From an uncultured Oscillospiraceae bacterium (GTDB lineage Bacteria > Bacillota > Clostridia > UBA1381): a stretch of DNA of 6,022 nucleotides. Shown here piece after piece: positions 1 through 5,024 of this stretch (position 1 is its first letter; every line of letters starts with the position of its first letter). The DNA is taken from NCBI GenBank assembly GCA_946531785.1, contig CAMNAT010000147.1:1-6022 (forward strand), in the 5' to 3' direction. The notes below the pieces were generated by a model. It searched no databases. It saw nothing but the letters and a program-made list of their open reading frames with translations, and was not told the DNA's origin. A program made the position numbers and the translations under genes.

Positions 1-1209
1 GCGGTCATTAACCGCCTTCGGATCCCGGACCCACGGATAGCCGCCGAAAATCTCATCCGAGCACTCACCGGACAGCGTTACAGTATGACGCTTTTTTACC
101 TCTCTGCAAAAATATAAAAGTGAGGAATCGCAGTCCGCCATACCCGGAAGATCCTTTGCAAGCACAGCATCCTTTAAAAGCGGTACAAGCACATCATTCG
201 GGCATACAAGATTCGTATGATCCGTTCCGAACTCCTCGCTCATCCGCGGCACCCATTCACTATCGCTTGTCGGCTGAAATGCTGTTTTGTGAAAGAATTT
301 ATCGTTGCCTTCATAATCAAATGAATATGTTGAAAGCGTTTTTCCCTGTTTTTTAAATTCCATAGCTGCAACAGCAGTTATGAAGCTGGAATCCAGTCCG
401 CCTGAAAGAAATGTCGCGATCGGCACATCACTCACAAGCTGTCGCTTGATGGCATCTGTAAGCAGAAATCTTGTCTGCTCGATAGTCCTCTCATAGCTGT
501 CGGTATGCTCGCGGCTTTTTAGCTGCCAGTATTCGCCGTCCCGCACGCCGCTCCTTGATACCGTCATACAGCAGCCGGGCTTAAGCTCATTAACTCCCCT
601 GAACACACCGCAGCCCGGTGTGCGCGCCGGACTCATCGCTAACAGCTCGCAAAGCCCTTCCTTATCAAGCCTTGCATCTATACCCGGGTATCTGAACAAT
701 GCCTTTATCTCAGAGCCAAAAACTATCTCCTTGCCGGTGTTATAATAAAACAGCGGCTTAACTCCGAACCGGTCACGGCACAGAAACACTCTCTGCCGCA
801 TGGAATCGTATATCGCAAAGGCAAATATACCGTTCAACTTCCGCGGGCAATCCGCGCCGTAATGGATATATGCATACAGAAGCACCTCGGTATCGGAGGA
901 TGTGCTGAACTCATAGCCGTAATTTTCCAGAGCCGCTCTCAGCTCGGCAGCATTGTATAGTTCACCGTTATAGACGATCACGAACTCATACCCCTCCGAA
1001 ACACGCTTCATCGGCTGACCGCCACGCTCGGGATCTATGACCGCCAGCCTGCGATGCGCGAACACCGCATGCTCCCCTACCCATACCCCCTCCGCATCAG
1101 GTCCGCGGTGTGTTATAGTATCCGCCATTCTTTTTGCAAGCGCGGCTTCTTCCGTTTTGTTCTTTATGTAATTATTCTTAAAGCTGATATATCCGCATAT
1201 CCCGCACAT
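1..1209 (-). CDS. asnB: Asparagine synthetase (glutamine-hydrolysing), C-terminus cut off by window edge
   Basis: This enzyme makes asparagine from aspartate, glutamine and ATP in the cytoplasm. The frame is open from an ATG at 1209 to base 1, giving 403 residues; family members are about 550-630 residues, so roughly the last third is outside the window. The N-terminus MCGICGY places Cys2 as the class II glutamine amidotransferase nucleophile, exposed after Met removal. Other glutaminase-domain signatures are HRGPD (34-38), HRRLAVID (52-59), YNGELYN (80-86) and SSDTEV (104-109). The synthetase domain starts after about residue 210. It has the ATP-pyrophosphatase loop SGGLDSS (269-275) and the LSGECSDEIFGGY segment (379-391), which carries the conserved acidic residues of the active site. 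The start is fixed by Cys2 and by the ribosome binding site at 1219-1225. The gene is divergent from yebC and no frameshift is seen. Family identity is firm; the physiological role (asparagine supply rather than modification of another acid) is inferred from family. Confidence 0.95.
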   Translation of the reverse strand, partial: MCGICGYISFKNNYIKNKTEEAALAKRMADTITHRGPDAEGVWVGEHAVFAHRRLAVIDPERGGQPMKRVSEGYEFVIVYNGELYNAAELRAALENYGYEFSTSSDTEVLLYAYIHYGADCPRKLNGIFAFAIYDSMRQRVFLCRDRFGVKPLFYYNTGKEIVFGSEIKALFRYPGIDARLDKEGLCELLAMSPARTPGCGVFRGVNELKPGCCMTVSRSGVRDGEYWQLKSREHTDSYERTIEQTRFLLTDAIKRQLVSDVPIATFLSGGLDSSFITAVAAMEFKKQGKTLSTYSFDYEGNDKFFHKTAFQPTSDSEWVPRMSEEFGTDHTNLVCPNDVLVPLLKDAVLAKDLPGMADCDSSLLYFCREVKKRHTVTLSGECSDEIFGGYPWVRDPKAVNDR

Positions 1210-1218
1210 AAAATCACA

Positions 1219-1225
1219 CTCCTTT
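1219..1225 (-). promoter_or_regulatory. Ribosome binding site of asnB
   Basis: The minus strand reads AAAGGAG here, followed by nine bases (TGTGATTTT) before the ATG at 1209. This is a strong Shine-Dalgarno sequence and confirms the MCGICGY start. The ZIP gene carries almost the same leader (AAAGGAGTGATTTTTATG). Confidence 0.85.
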
Positions 1226-1260
1226 ATTTATTATATTATTCACAACATCCAAATCCGTGA
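1226..1260 (-). promoter_or_regulatory. Possible asnB promoter, weak assignment
   Basis: The minus strand just upstream of the asnB ribosome binding site is very AT-rich and contains TAATAT and TATAAT hexamers (overlapping in 1230-1238). No good -35 box lies at the right distance; the best candidates, TTCACG and ACGGAT, are poor. Transcripts from here would have a leader of only about 15-20 bases. The true promoter may instead lie closer to yebC. I report this only as a candidate. Confidence 0.3.
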
Positions 1261-1278
1261 AAAAATTTGTTAATTTGC

Positions 1279-1307
1279 TTGCAAAAACCTGATTATTGTG
1301 CTATAAT
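1279..1307 (+). promoter_or_regulatory. yebC promoter, SigA type with extended -10
   Basis: A TTGCAA -35 box (1279-1284) is followed by a 17-base spacer and a perfect TATAAT -10 box (1302-1307). The -10 is preceded by TGC, giving an extended -10 element. An A/T-rich stretch upstream (about 1259-1276) could act as an UP element. The predicted transcription start is near 1314, leaving a leader of about 30 bases with the yebC ribosome binding site. Box sequences and spacing are seen directly; activity is inferred. Confidence 0.8.
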
Positions 1308-1329
1308 ATCGCATAGTGTAAATACAAAT

Positions 1330-1335
1330 AAGGAG
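1330..1335 (+). promoter_or_regulatory. Ribosome binding site deciding the yebC start
   Basis: AAGGAG lies nine bases before the ATG at 1345. The same frame is open upstream to an earlier possible start near 1267, but that would lie upstream of the promoter and has no ribosome binding site. The annotated start is therefore MSGHSKW, as in the family. Confidence 0.85.
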
Positions 1336-1344
1336 TGTTTTGTA

Positions 1345-2082
1345 ATGTCAGGTCATTCAAAATGGAGTACGATAAAAAGAAAGAAGGGCGCAAATGACGC
1401 TCAGCGCGCAAAAATATTCACAAAGATCGCGCGTGAAATAGTAGTTGCGGTAAAATCAGGCGGTCCGGATCCGGACAATAATGCAAGCCTTAAAAATGTT
1501 ATCGCGAAGGCTCATTCAAACAACATGCCTAACGACAACATCAACCGCACCATCAAAAAAGCTGCCGCATCCGGCGAGGGCGACAACTATGAGTCGATCA
1601 GATACGAGGGCTACGGTCCCGCGGGCGTCGCCGTGATCGTTGAGACTCTTACCGATAACCGCAACAGAACGGCTGCGGATGTAAGAGCGGCATTTTCAAA
1701 ATACGGCGGCAATATGGGCACGACCGGCTGCGTAAGCTTTATGTTTGATAACAAGGGTATCATCATAATCGAGGATGAGGACGAGGAGCTTGACGAGGAC
1801 GAGGTAACGATGGACGCGCTTGAGGCAGGCGCCGAGGATGTCAGCTACGAGAACGGTATCTATGAGATAGAGACAAACCCGGATGAGGTTGACGCTGTCC
1901 GTGAGGCACTCGCCGAGAAATACACGATCTCATCTGCTGAGGCTACAGAGGTCGCTCAGACTCTCACCACCCTCACAGACGAAAAGCAGATCACAAACAT
2001 GCGACGTATGCTCGACACACTTGAGGACAATGACGATGTACAGAATGTATATCACTCATGGGACGAGCCGGACGAGGACTAA
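1345..2082 (+). CDS. yebC: YebC/TACO1 family translation factor / probable transcriptional regulator
   Basis: A 245-residue cytoplasmic protein of the universal YebC/TACO1 family (usual length about 240-250). It begins with the family hallmark MSGHSKWSTIKRKKG and continues with DAQRAKIFTKIAREI (18-32) and KAHSNNMPNDNINRTIKKA (55-73). Further family motifs are YEGYGPAGVAVIVE (87-100), TDNRNRTAADVR (103-114) and GGNMGTTGCVSFMF (121-134). The C-terminal part carries the usual ALEAGAEDV block (158-166). Family members were long labelled transcriptional regulators; more recent work on bacterial YebC and mitochondrial TACO1 supports a ribosome-associated role in relieving stalling at proline-rich stretches. 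An acidic loop at residues 143-153 (EDEDEELDEDE) is more charged than I would expect but lies where the family varies. The gene is monocistronic, with its own promoter and a terminator 15 bases after the stop. Which role applies here cannot be read from sequence. Confidence 0.95.
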   Translation: MSGHSKWSTIKRKKGANDAQRAKIFTKIAREIVVAVKSGGPDPDNNASLKNVIAKAHSNNMPNDNINRTIKKAAASGEGDNYESIRYEGYGPAGVAVIVETLTDNRNRTAADVRAAFSKYGGNMGTTGCVSFMFDNKGIIIIEDEDEELDEDEVTMDALEAGAEDVSYENGIYEIETNPDEVDAVREALAEKYTISSAEATEVAQTLTTLTDEKQITNMRRMLDTLEDNDDVQNVYHSWDEPDED

Positions 2083-2096
2083 TAATGAATAATATG

Positions 2097-2134
2097 ACAA
2101 AAGCCGCGATTTCCGCGGCTTTTGTTTTGCTTTA
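2097..2134. terminator. Bidirectional-type intrinsic terminator between convergent genes
   Basis: A 12-bp perfect stem (ACAAAAGCCGCG at 2097-2108 with its complement at 2114-2125) encloses a five-base loop. On the plus strand it is followed by a T-rich run (TTTTGCTTTA), making a good terminator for yebC. On the minus strand the stem also ends in TTTTGT, so it may stop the convergent STAS-kinase transcript, whose stop codon is only about 12 bases away. Confidence 0.88.
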
Positions 2135-2136
2135 TA

Positions 2137-3309
2137 TCACTCGCCCAATTCAGCTAGATACTCGGCTGTTTTCGACACGTCAAACTCCGGATTCAGAATG
2201 CCGTTCGCTCTTACCCCGGCAACAAAATTCTTTATCATTTCGTCATTGAATCTACTGTATATAAACGGCGTTAACGCATATTTTGCCTCGCCATATATCT
2301 CCGCGAGCTTTCTTCCTACCTCTGCCTTTTCTCCGAAGTATTCATCAGTAAGCGCATTCCATACGATCTTGCAAAGATCATAATTCATTCCCACATATGT
2401 TTCTGTCATATCCGGATTCATCTTTCCTATTCTAACCATTGCAAGATATGTTCCGCCCAAATCCTGAAGCGGGTATCCGTAGCCAACATCGCCCATATCT
2501 ATGAACACAAGCTCGTCATCCATAAGCATGACATTTTTAGCATGGAAGTCACCATGTACGATAGTGGATCTTTCCGGAAGCAGCTCATACACATACTTCA
2601 GCTTATTAACCTCGTCTTCAGTATAATACTTATTCAGATACTCCACACGATCCTTATAGGCTTCGAGCATATCACTGAGTACATCCTTATCCGCCTCTGT
2701 CTGATGAAGCTCCTTGAGCAGCTTACCGAGTCTTCTTCCCAGTTCCTCAGCCCTTTCGGGGTTTTCCTTTATTACAGACGCAACTGTTTTTGCGTTGAGC
2801 ATCTCATAGACTGCGCCGTAGCTGTCGCCGCATTTTACCACATCATACGAGATCGCCGTCGGCACACCTGCGATAAATGCAGCCTGCGCGAAATCCCTTT
2901 CCTCTTTTACGATGTCCATTGAAACTCCGGGCGCAAATACCTTTATTATTGTCTCATCATCCAAGCGGTATACCTTTCCGTTTGCACCCTCGCCTATGAC
3001 CTCACAGCCTTCAACGCTTACCTCTCTGAGCTTCTTTGACACATTCAAAAGAGTTGTGAAGCCTGTGACCTCAAATATATCATAAACCTCGGGCGAAACA
3101 TTTATGACCGAAACTTCTCCGGATGCTTGCTTTTTCAGCTTTAACAACACGCGAAGACCGGCACTTGAAATATATTCAAGCTCATCAGCATCGATCGTAA
3201 CATCCGAAGCCGCCACCGCCGCAAGCAATTCATCCTCAAACTGCTTCGCATTGGTGGAATCTATCCTGCCCGATACCTTGATCGTATTATCGTTTATTTT
3301 CTCTACCAT
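2137..3309 (-). CDS. STAS domain fused to aminoglycoside phosphotransferase-fold kinase
   Basis: A 390-residue soluble protein with two recognisable parts and no signal peptide or membrane segment. Residues 1-95 resemble a SpoIIAA-like STAS domain: a short beta start (KVSGRIDSTNA) and the hallmark EYISSAGLRVLL (45-56). By alignment Ser49 falls at the position phosphorylated in anti-sigma-factor antagonists. Residues about 103-390 have the APH/choline-kinase fold: a glycine-rich loop GEGANGKVY (106-114), a candidate ATP-binding Lys123 (IIKVF), the Brenner motif VHGDFHAKN (251-259) with catalytic Asp254 and Asn259, and the metal-binding Asp271 in FIDMGD. All key catalytic residues are present, so it should be an active phosphotransferase. 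The substrate is unknown; fold members act on aminoglycosides, choline, homoserine, sugars or proteins. Similar fusions may belong to a family first modelled from Fibrobacter paralogues (from memory, not searched). The start has a strong ribosome binding site (3317-3324) and its own promoter. Resistance should not be assumed. Confidence 0.88.
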   Translation of the reverse strand: MVEKINDNTIKVSGRIDSTNAKQFEDELLAAVAASDVTIDADELEYISSAGLRVLLKLKKQASGEVSVINVSPEVYDIFEVTGFTTLLNVSKKLREVSVEGCEVIGEGANGKVYRLDDETIIKVFAPGVSMDIVKEERDFAQAAFIAGVPTAISYDVVKCGDSYGAVYEMLNAKTVASVIKENPERAEELGRRLGKLLKELHQTEADKDVLSDMLEAYKDRVEYLNKYYTEDEVNKLKYVYELLPERSTIVHGDFHAKNVMLMDDELVFIDMGDVGYGYPLQDLGGTYLAMVRIGKMNPDMTETYVGMNYDLCKIVWNALTDEYFGEKAEVGRKLAEIYGEAKYALTPFIYSRFNDEMIKNFVAGVRANGILNPEFDVSKTAEYLAELGE

Positions 3310-3316
3310 TTTAACT

Positions 3317-3324
3317 CTCCTTTA
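3317..3324 (-). promoter_or_regulatory. Ribosome binding site of the STAS-kinase gene
   Basis: The minus strand reads TAAAGGAG, seven bases before the ATG at 3309. This is a strong match and fixes the start MVEKIND. Confidence 0.85.
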
Positions 3325-3337
3325 CAATTATCCGCTG

Positions 3338-3352
3338 GCTGCTGAAAGCAGC
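3338..3352 (-). other. Small hairpin in the STAS-kinase leader
   Basis: GCTGCT and AGCAGC form a six-base-pair stem with a three-base loop inside the predicted 60-base leader, about 14 bases upstream of the ribosome binding site. It is short and could be incidental. It does not overlap the ribosome binding site, so translational control is not indicated. Confidence 0.4.
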
Positions 3353-3375
3353 TCGCATCAGCCTATCGATATTGA

Positions 3376-3404
3376 ATTATATCACAGCCTTACAGCTAAT
3401 TCAA
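3376..3404 (-). promoter_or_regulatory. Promoter of the STAS-kinase gene, SigA type
   Basis: On the minus strand TTGAAT (3399-3404) is followed by exactly 17 bases and TATAAT (3376-3381). The bases before the -10 read TGTGA. The predicted start is near 3369, giving a leader of about 60 bases. Because the upstream ZIP gene ends in a terminator, this gene is expected to be transcribed on its own under the housekeeping sigma factor. Confidence 0.82.
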
Positions 3405-3429
3405 GGATTTTTTGATACATAGCAGGAAA

Positions 3430-3474
3430 TTTTAGCAAAACAAACAGAGCTGCATTAAAAGAGCAGCTCTGTTT
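3430..3474 (-). terminator. Intrinsic terminator of the ZIP transporter gene
   Basis: A 12-bp perfect stem (3442-3453 with 3463-3474, core CAGAGCTGC/GCAGCTCTG) has a nine-base loop. On the minus strand it is followed by GTTTTGCTAAAA, which together with the three Ts closing the stem forms a U-rich tail. It begins a few bases after the ZIP stop codon at 3478. It separates the ZIP gene from the promoter of the STAS-kinase gene. Confidence 0.88.
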
Positions 3475-3477
3475 TGG

Positions 3478-4263
3478 TCACATAAAAAGTATCAGGCTGA
3501 CTGCCATTATCGTCATTCCGGCTATGCAGCCGAATATCATAGTGTTGCCCTTATCGTATTCGCGCGCCATTGGTATCAGCTCCTCGACCGATACATAGAT
3601 CATCATTCCGGCAATAGCGGCAAATATGATGCCATAGACCGTTCCGCTCAGGAACGGGCGCAGGATCAGATACCCAACTACCGCCCCAAGCGGCTCGGTG
3701 AGTCCTGAGAGCATCGACATCCAGAAAGCCCTCTTGCGGCTGCCTGTTGCGAAATATACGGGCACCGCGGTCACTATGCCCTCGGGAATATTGTGTATTG
3801 CGATAGCAACAGCTATGGTAACACCGAGCTTAATATTATCAAGCGTTGAGGTAAAGGTCGCAAGTCCCTCTGGAAAATTGTGTATGCCGATCGCAAGCGC
3901 CATGAGCAGTCCCATCCTCTGCAGCTTTGCATCATGCTTCCCTGCCTTGATCGCCGTAAGATCACTCTCCGGCGACGGTATAAGATTATCAATGAGCATA
4001 ATGAGCACCATACCGCCGAAAAATGCCGCGCAGACAGCCCATGTGCCGCCCCTTTCGCCAAAGCTTGCCATGAGATACTCCTGCGCCTTCGGGAACATTT
4101 CAACAAAGGATATGTATATCATAACTCCCGCCGAAAAGCCGAGAGACGCAGAAAGAAACCTTGTATTTGTGCGTTTTGTGAACAGCGATATCACCCCGCC
4201 GACACAGGTCGCAAGTCCCGCGCACAGCGTCAGCAAAAACGCGGTCAGGACATTGTTATCCAT
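3478..4263 (-). CDS. zupT: ZIP family divalent metal transporter, ZupT-like
   Basis: A 261-residue polytopic inner-membrane protein, the size of Escherichia coli ZupT (257). It is expected to import Zn2+ and probably other divalent metals (Fe, Mn). About eight hydrophobic segments can be traced, with a hydrophilic loop at roughly 96-115. Metal-site signatures are clear: HNFPEG (128-133) in the fourth helix and HNIPEG (157-162) in the fifth. Supporting acidic positions are SFVEMFP (Glu55), SGLTEPLG (Glu190) and VEELIP (227-228). The frame can be extended to a GTG at 4272, but that codon overlaps the ribosome binding site; AAAGGAG (4272-4278) sits eight bases before the ATG at 4263, so MDNNVLT is the start. 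The gene lies 66 bases downstream of the HAD gene and ends in a strong terminator. Metal specificity cannot be read from sequence. Confidence 0.93.
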   Translation of the reverse strand: MDNNVLTAFLLTLCAGLATCVGGVISLFTKRTNTRFLSASLGFSAGVMIYISFVEMFPKAQEYLMASFGERGGTWAVCAAFFGGMVLIMLIDNLIPSPESDLTAIKAGKHDAKLQRMGLLMALAIGIHNFPEGLATFTSTLDNIKLGVTIAVAIAIHNIPEGIVTAVPVYFATGSRKRAFWMSMLSGLTEPLGAVVGYLILRPFLSGTVYGIIFAAIAGMMIYVSVEELIPMAREYDKGNTMIFGCIAGMTIMAVSLILFM

Positions 4264-4271
4264 AAAAATCA

Positions 4272-4278
4272 CTCCTTT
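4272..4278 (-). promoter_or_regulatory. Ribosome binding site deciding the ZIP gene start
   Basis: AAAGGAG on the minus strand lies eight bases before the ATG at 4263. An in-frame GTG at 4270-4272 overlaps this site and therefore cannot use it, which rules out the longer reading of the protein. Confidence 0.85.
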
Positions 4279-4279
4279 A

Positions 4280-4313
4280 ATTCTTTTGCGCTATTGTTAT
4301 AGTACGAAAGAAT
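4280..4313. repeat. Imperfect inverted repeat upstream of the ZIP gene, possible operator
   Basis: ATTCTTT (4280-4286) and AAAGAAT (4307-4313) are perfect inverted copies. Inside them CTAT TGTT ATAG (4291-4302) is a second perfect dyad on the same axis. Overall 12 of 15 positions per arm match. The minus strand over the centre also contains TATAAC, a possible -10 box, without a good -35. It occupies half of the 66-base gap between the HAD and ZIP genes. There is no U-tract, so it is not an ordinary terminator. An operator for a metal-responsive repressor is plausible but inferred. Confidence 0.55.
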
Positions 4314-4329
4314 CAAAGGAAATGTGATT

Positions 4330-4974
4330 TCAGATCAGGATTTTATACAGCGCATCTATATCATCGGCTATATAGTCCGGCTCACATTCTTCAAGCTCGC
4401 TTTCAGCGGCATAGCCGTAGCGAACGGCACAGGATGCTACGCCGCATTTCTTTGCGCCGAGGATATCGTGCATACGGTCTCCGACCATGAGAACATCCTT
4501 GCGCTCACAGCCGAGCTTTTCGATGGCGTATTCAATGACCTCATCCTTATTGTCTCTTGTTCCGTCAAGCTCCGCACCGCTCACAAGCTTAAAATACGGG
4601 CGCAGTCTGTACTTTGCAAGTATTCGGTCTGCATACACCTTCGGCTTTGATGTCGCGACAACGAGGATGTGTCCGCTGTCTATGAGTGCCTGTAGCAGAT
4701 CGTATATGCCGTCAAACGCGCCGTTTTCAAATATGCCGACAGTTGAAAACCGCTCGCGGTATTTTGTAACAGCCTCCCTCGACTTTTCAGCATCAAAGCC
4801 GTAAAATGTCGAAAACGACACCAGAAGCGGAGGCCCCAGAAATCGCATTAGACGGCTCTCGTCATTCTCCTCTATCCCAAAGCATGAGAGCGCGTACTGC
4901 GCGCTTTTTATTATCCCCTCCTTGGAATCCGTCAGCGTGCCGTCAAGATCAAAAAATATATATTTATATCTCAT
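4330..4974 (-). CDS. HAD-superfamily phosphatase, phosphoglycolate phosphatase type
   Basis: A 214-residue soluble hydrolase of the haloacid dehalogenase superfamily with a helical C1 cap at about 15-80. All four motifs are present: DLDGT (9-13, nucleophile Asp9 and acid/base Asp11), TSK (108-110), Lys143 in DNKDEVI, and GDRMHD (165-170) with the Mg-binding acidic residues. FLGPPL (46-51) in the cap is typical of the Gph-like branch. It should remove phosphate from a small metabolite, but the substrate (phosphoglycolate, nucleotide or sugar phosphate) is not predictable. An ATG five codons upstream (4989) is possible, yet its own codons form the GGAGAGG ribosome binding site of the ATG at 4974, so MRYKYIFFDLDGT is preferred. 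The gene follows the extracellular-protein gene by 50 bases and precedes the ZIP gene by 66 bases. Confidence 0.9.
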   Translation of the reverse strand: MRYKYIFFDLDGTLTDSKEGIIKSAQYALSCFGIEENDESRLMRFLGPPLLVSFSTFYGFDAEKSREAVTKYRERFSTVGIFENGAFDGIYDLLQALIDSGHILVVATSKPKVYADRILAKYRLRPYFKLVSGAELDGTRDNKDEVIEYAIEKLGCERKDVLMVGDRMHDILGAKKCGVASCAVRYGYAAESELEECEPDYIADDIDALYKILI

Positions 4975-4980
4975 TATTTC

Positions 4981-4987
4981 CCTCTCC
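4981..4987 (-). promoter_or_regulatory. Ribosome binding site deciding the HAD gene start
   Basis: GGAGAGG on the minus strand lies six bases before the ATG at 4974. It overlaps the alternative ATG at 4987-4989, which has no Shine-Dalgarno sequence of its own. Confidence 0.75.
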
Positions 4988-4991
4988 ATTA

Positions 4992-5021
4992 TACAAGGTG
5001 CCGGATAATCGGCACCTTGTA
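4992..5021. repeat. Perfect 12-bp inverted repeat between the extracellular-protein and HAD genes
   Basis: TACAAGGTGCCG (4992-5003) and its exact complement (5010-5021) enclose a six-base loop. The hairpin starts three bases after the stop codon at 5025 and ends just before the HAD ribosome binding site. Neither strand has a U-tract after the stem, so it is not a classic intrinsic terminator. The minus strand reads TATAAT (4988-4993) across the base of the stem, with no -35 box at 17 bases. It may protect the 3' end of the upstream message, act as a weak or factor-dependent terminator, or bind a protein. Confidence 0.7.
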
Positions 5022-5024
5022 AGC

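Noticed and set aside
120..356. Plus-strand open frame of 78 codons
   Set aside because: It is antisense to the clear asnB reading frame, has low-complexity Pro/His/Ser composition and no ribosome binding site.
1054..1260. Plus-strand open frame of 68 codons covering the asnB start region
   Set aside because: It overlaps the first codons of asnB in antisense, has no ribosome binding site and no family features.
1267..1344. 26-residue N-terminal extension of YebC
   Set aside because: It would begin upstream of the -10 box and transcription start. The family start MSGHSKW has its own AAGGAG at the right distance.
1210..1344. T-box or other riboswitch controlling asnB
   Set aside because: The intergenic region is only 135 bases, much of it taken by the yebC promoter. 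I found no T-box sequence, long stem or terminator before asnB.
2542..2922. Plus-strand open frame of 126 codons rich in hydrophobic residues
   Set aside because: It is fully antisense to the STAS-kinase gene, whose catalytic motifs are intact; the hydrophobicity reflects complement codons.
2137..3309. Aminoglycoside resistance gene
   Set aside because: The APH fold and Brenner motif are shared by many metabolic kinases. The STAS fusion and the chromosomal housekeeping context give no support for antibiotic modification.
3310..3477. Hidden small gene between the ZIP and STAS-kinase genes
   Set aside because: The gap is accounted for by a terminator, a consensus promoter and a leader; no frame with a ribosome binding site fits.
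3698..4327. Plus-strand open frame of 209 codons
   Set aside because: It is antisense to the ZIP transporter, whose HNFPEG and HNIPEG motifs show which strand codes. The composition is that of a shadow frame.
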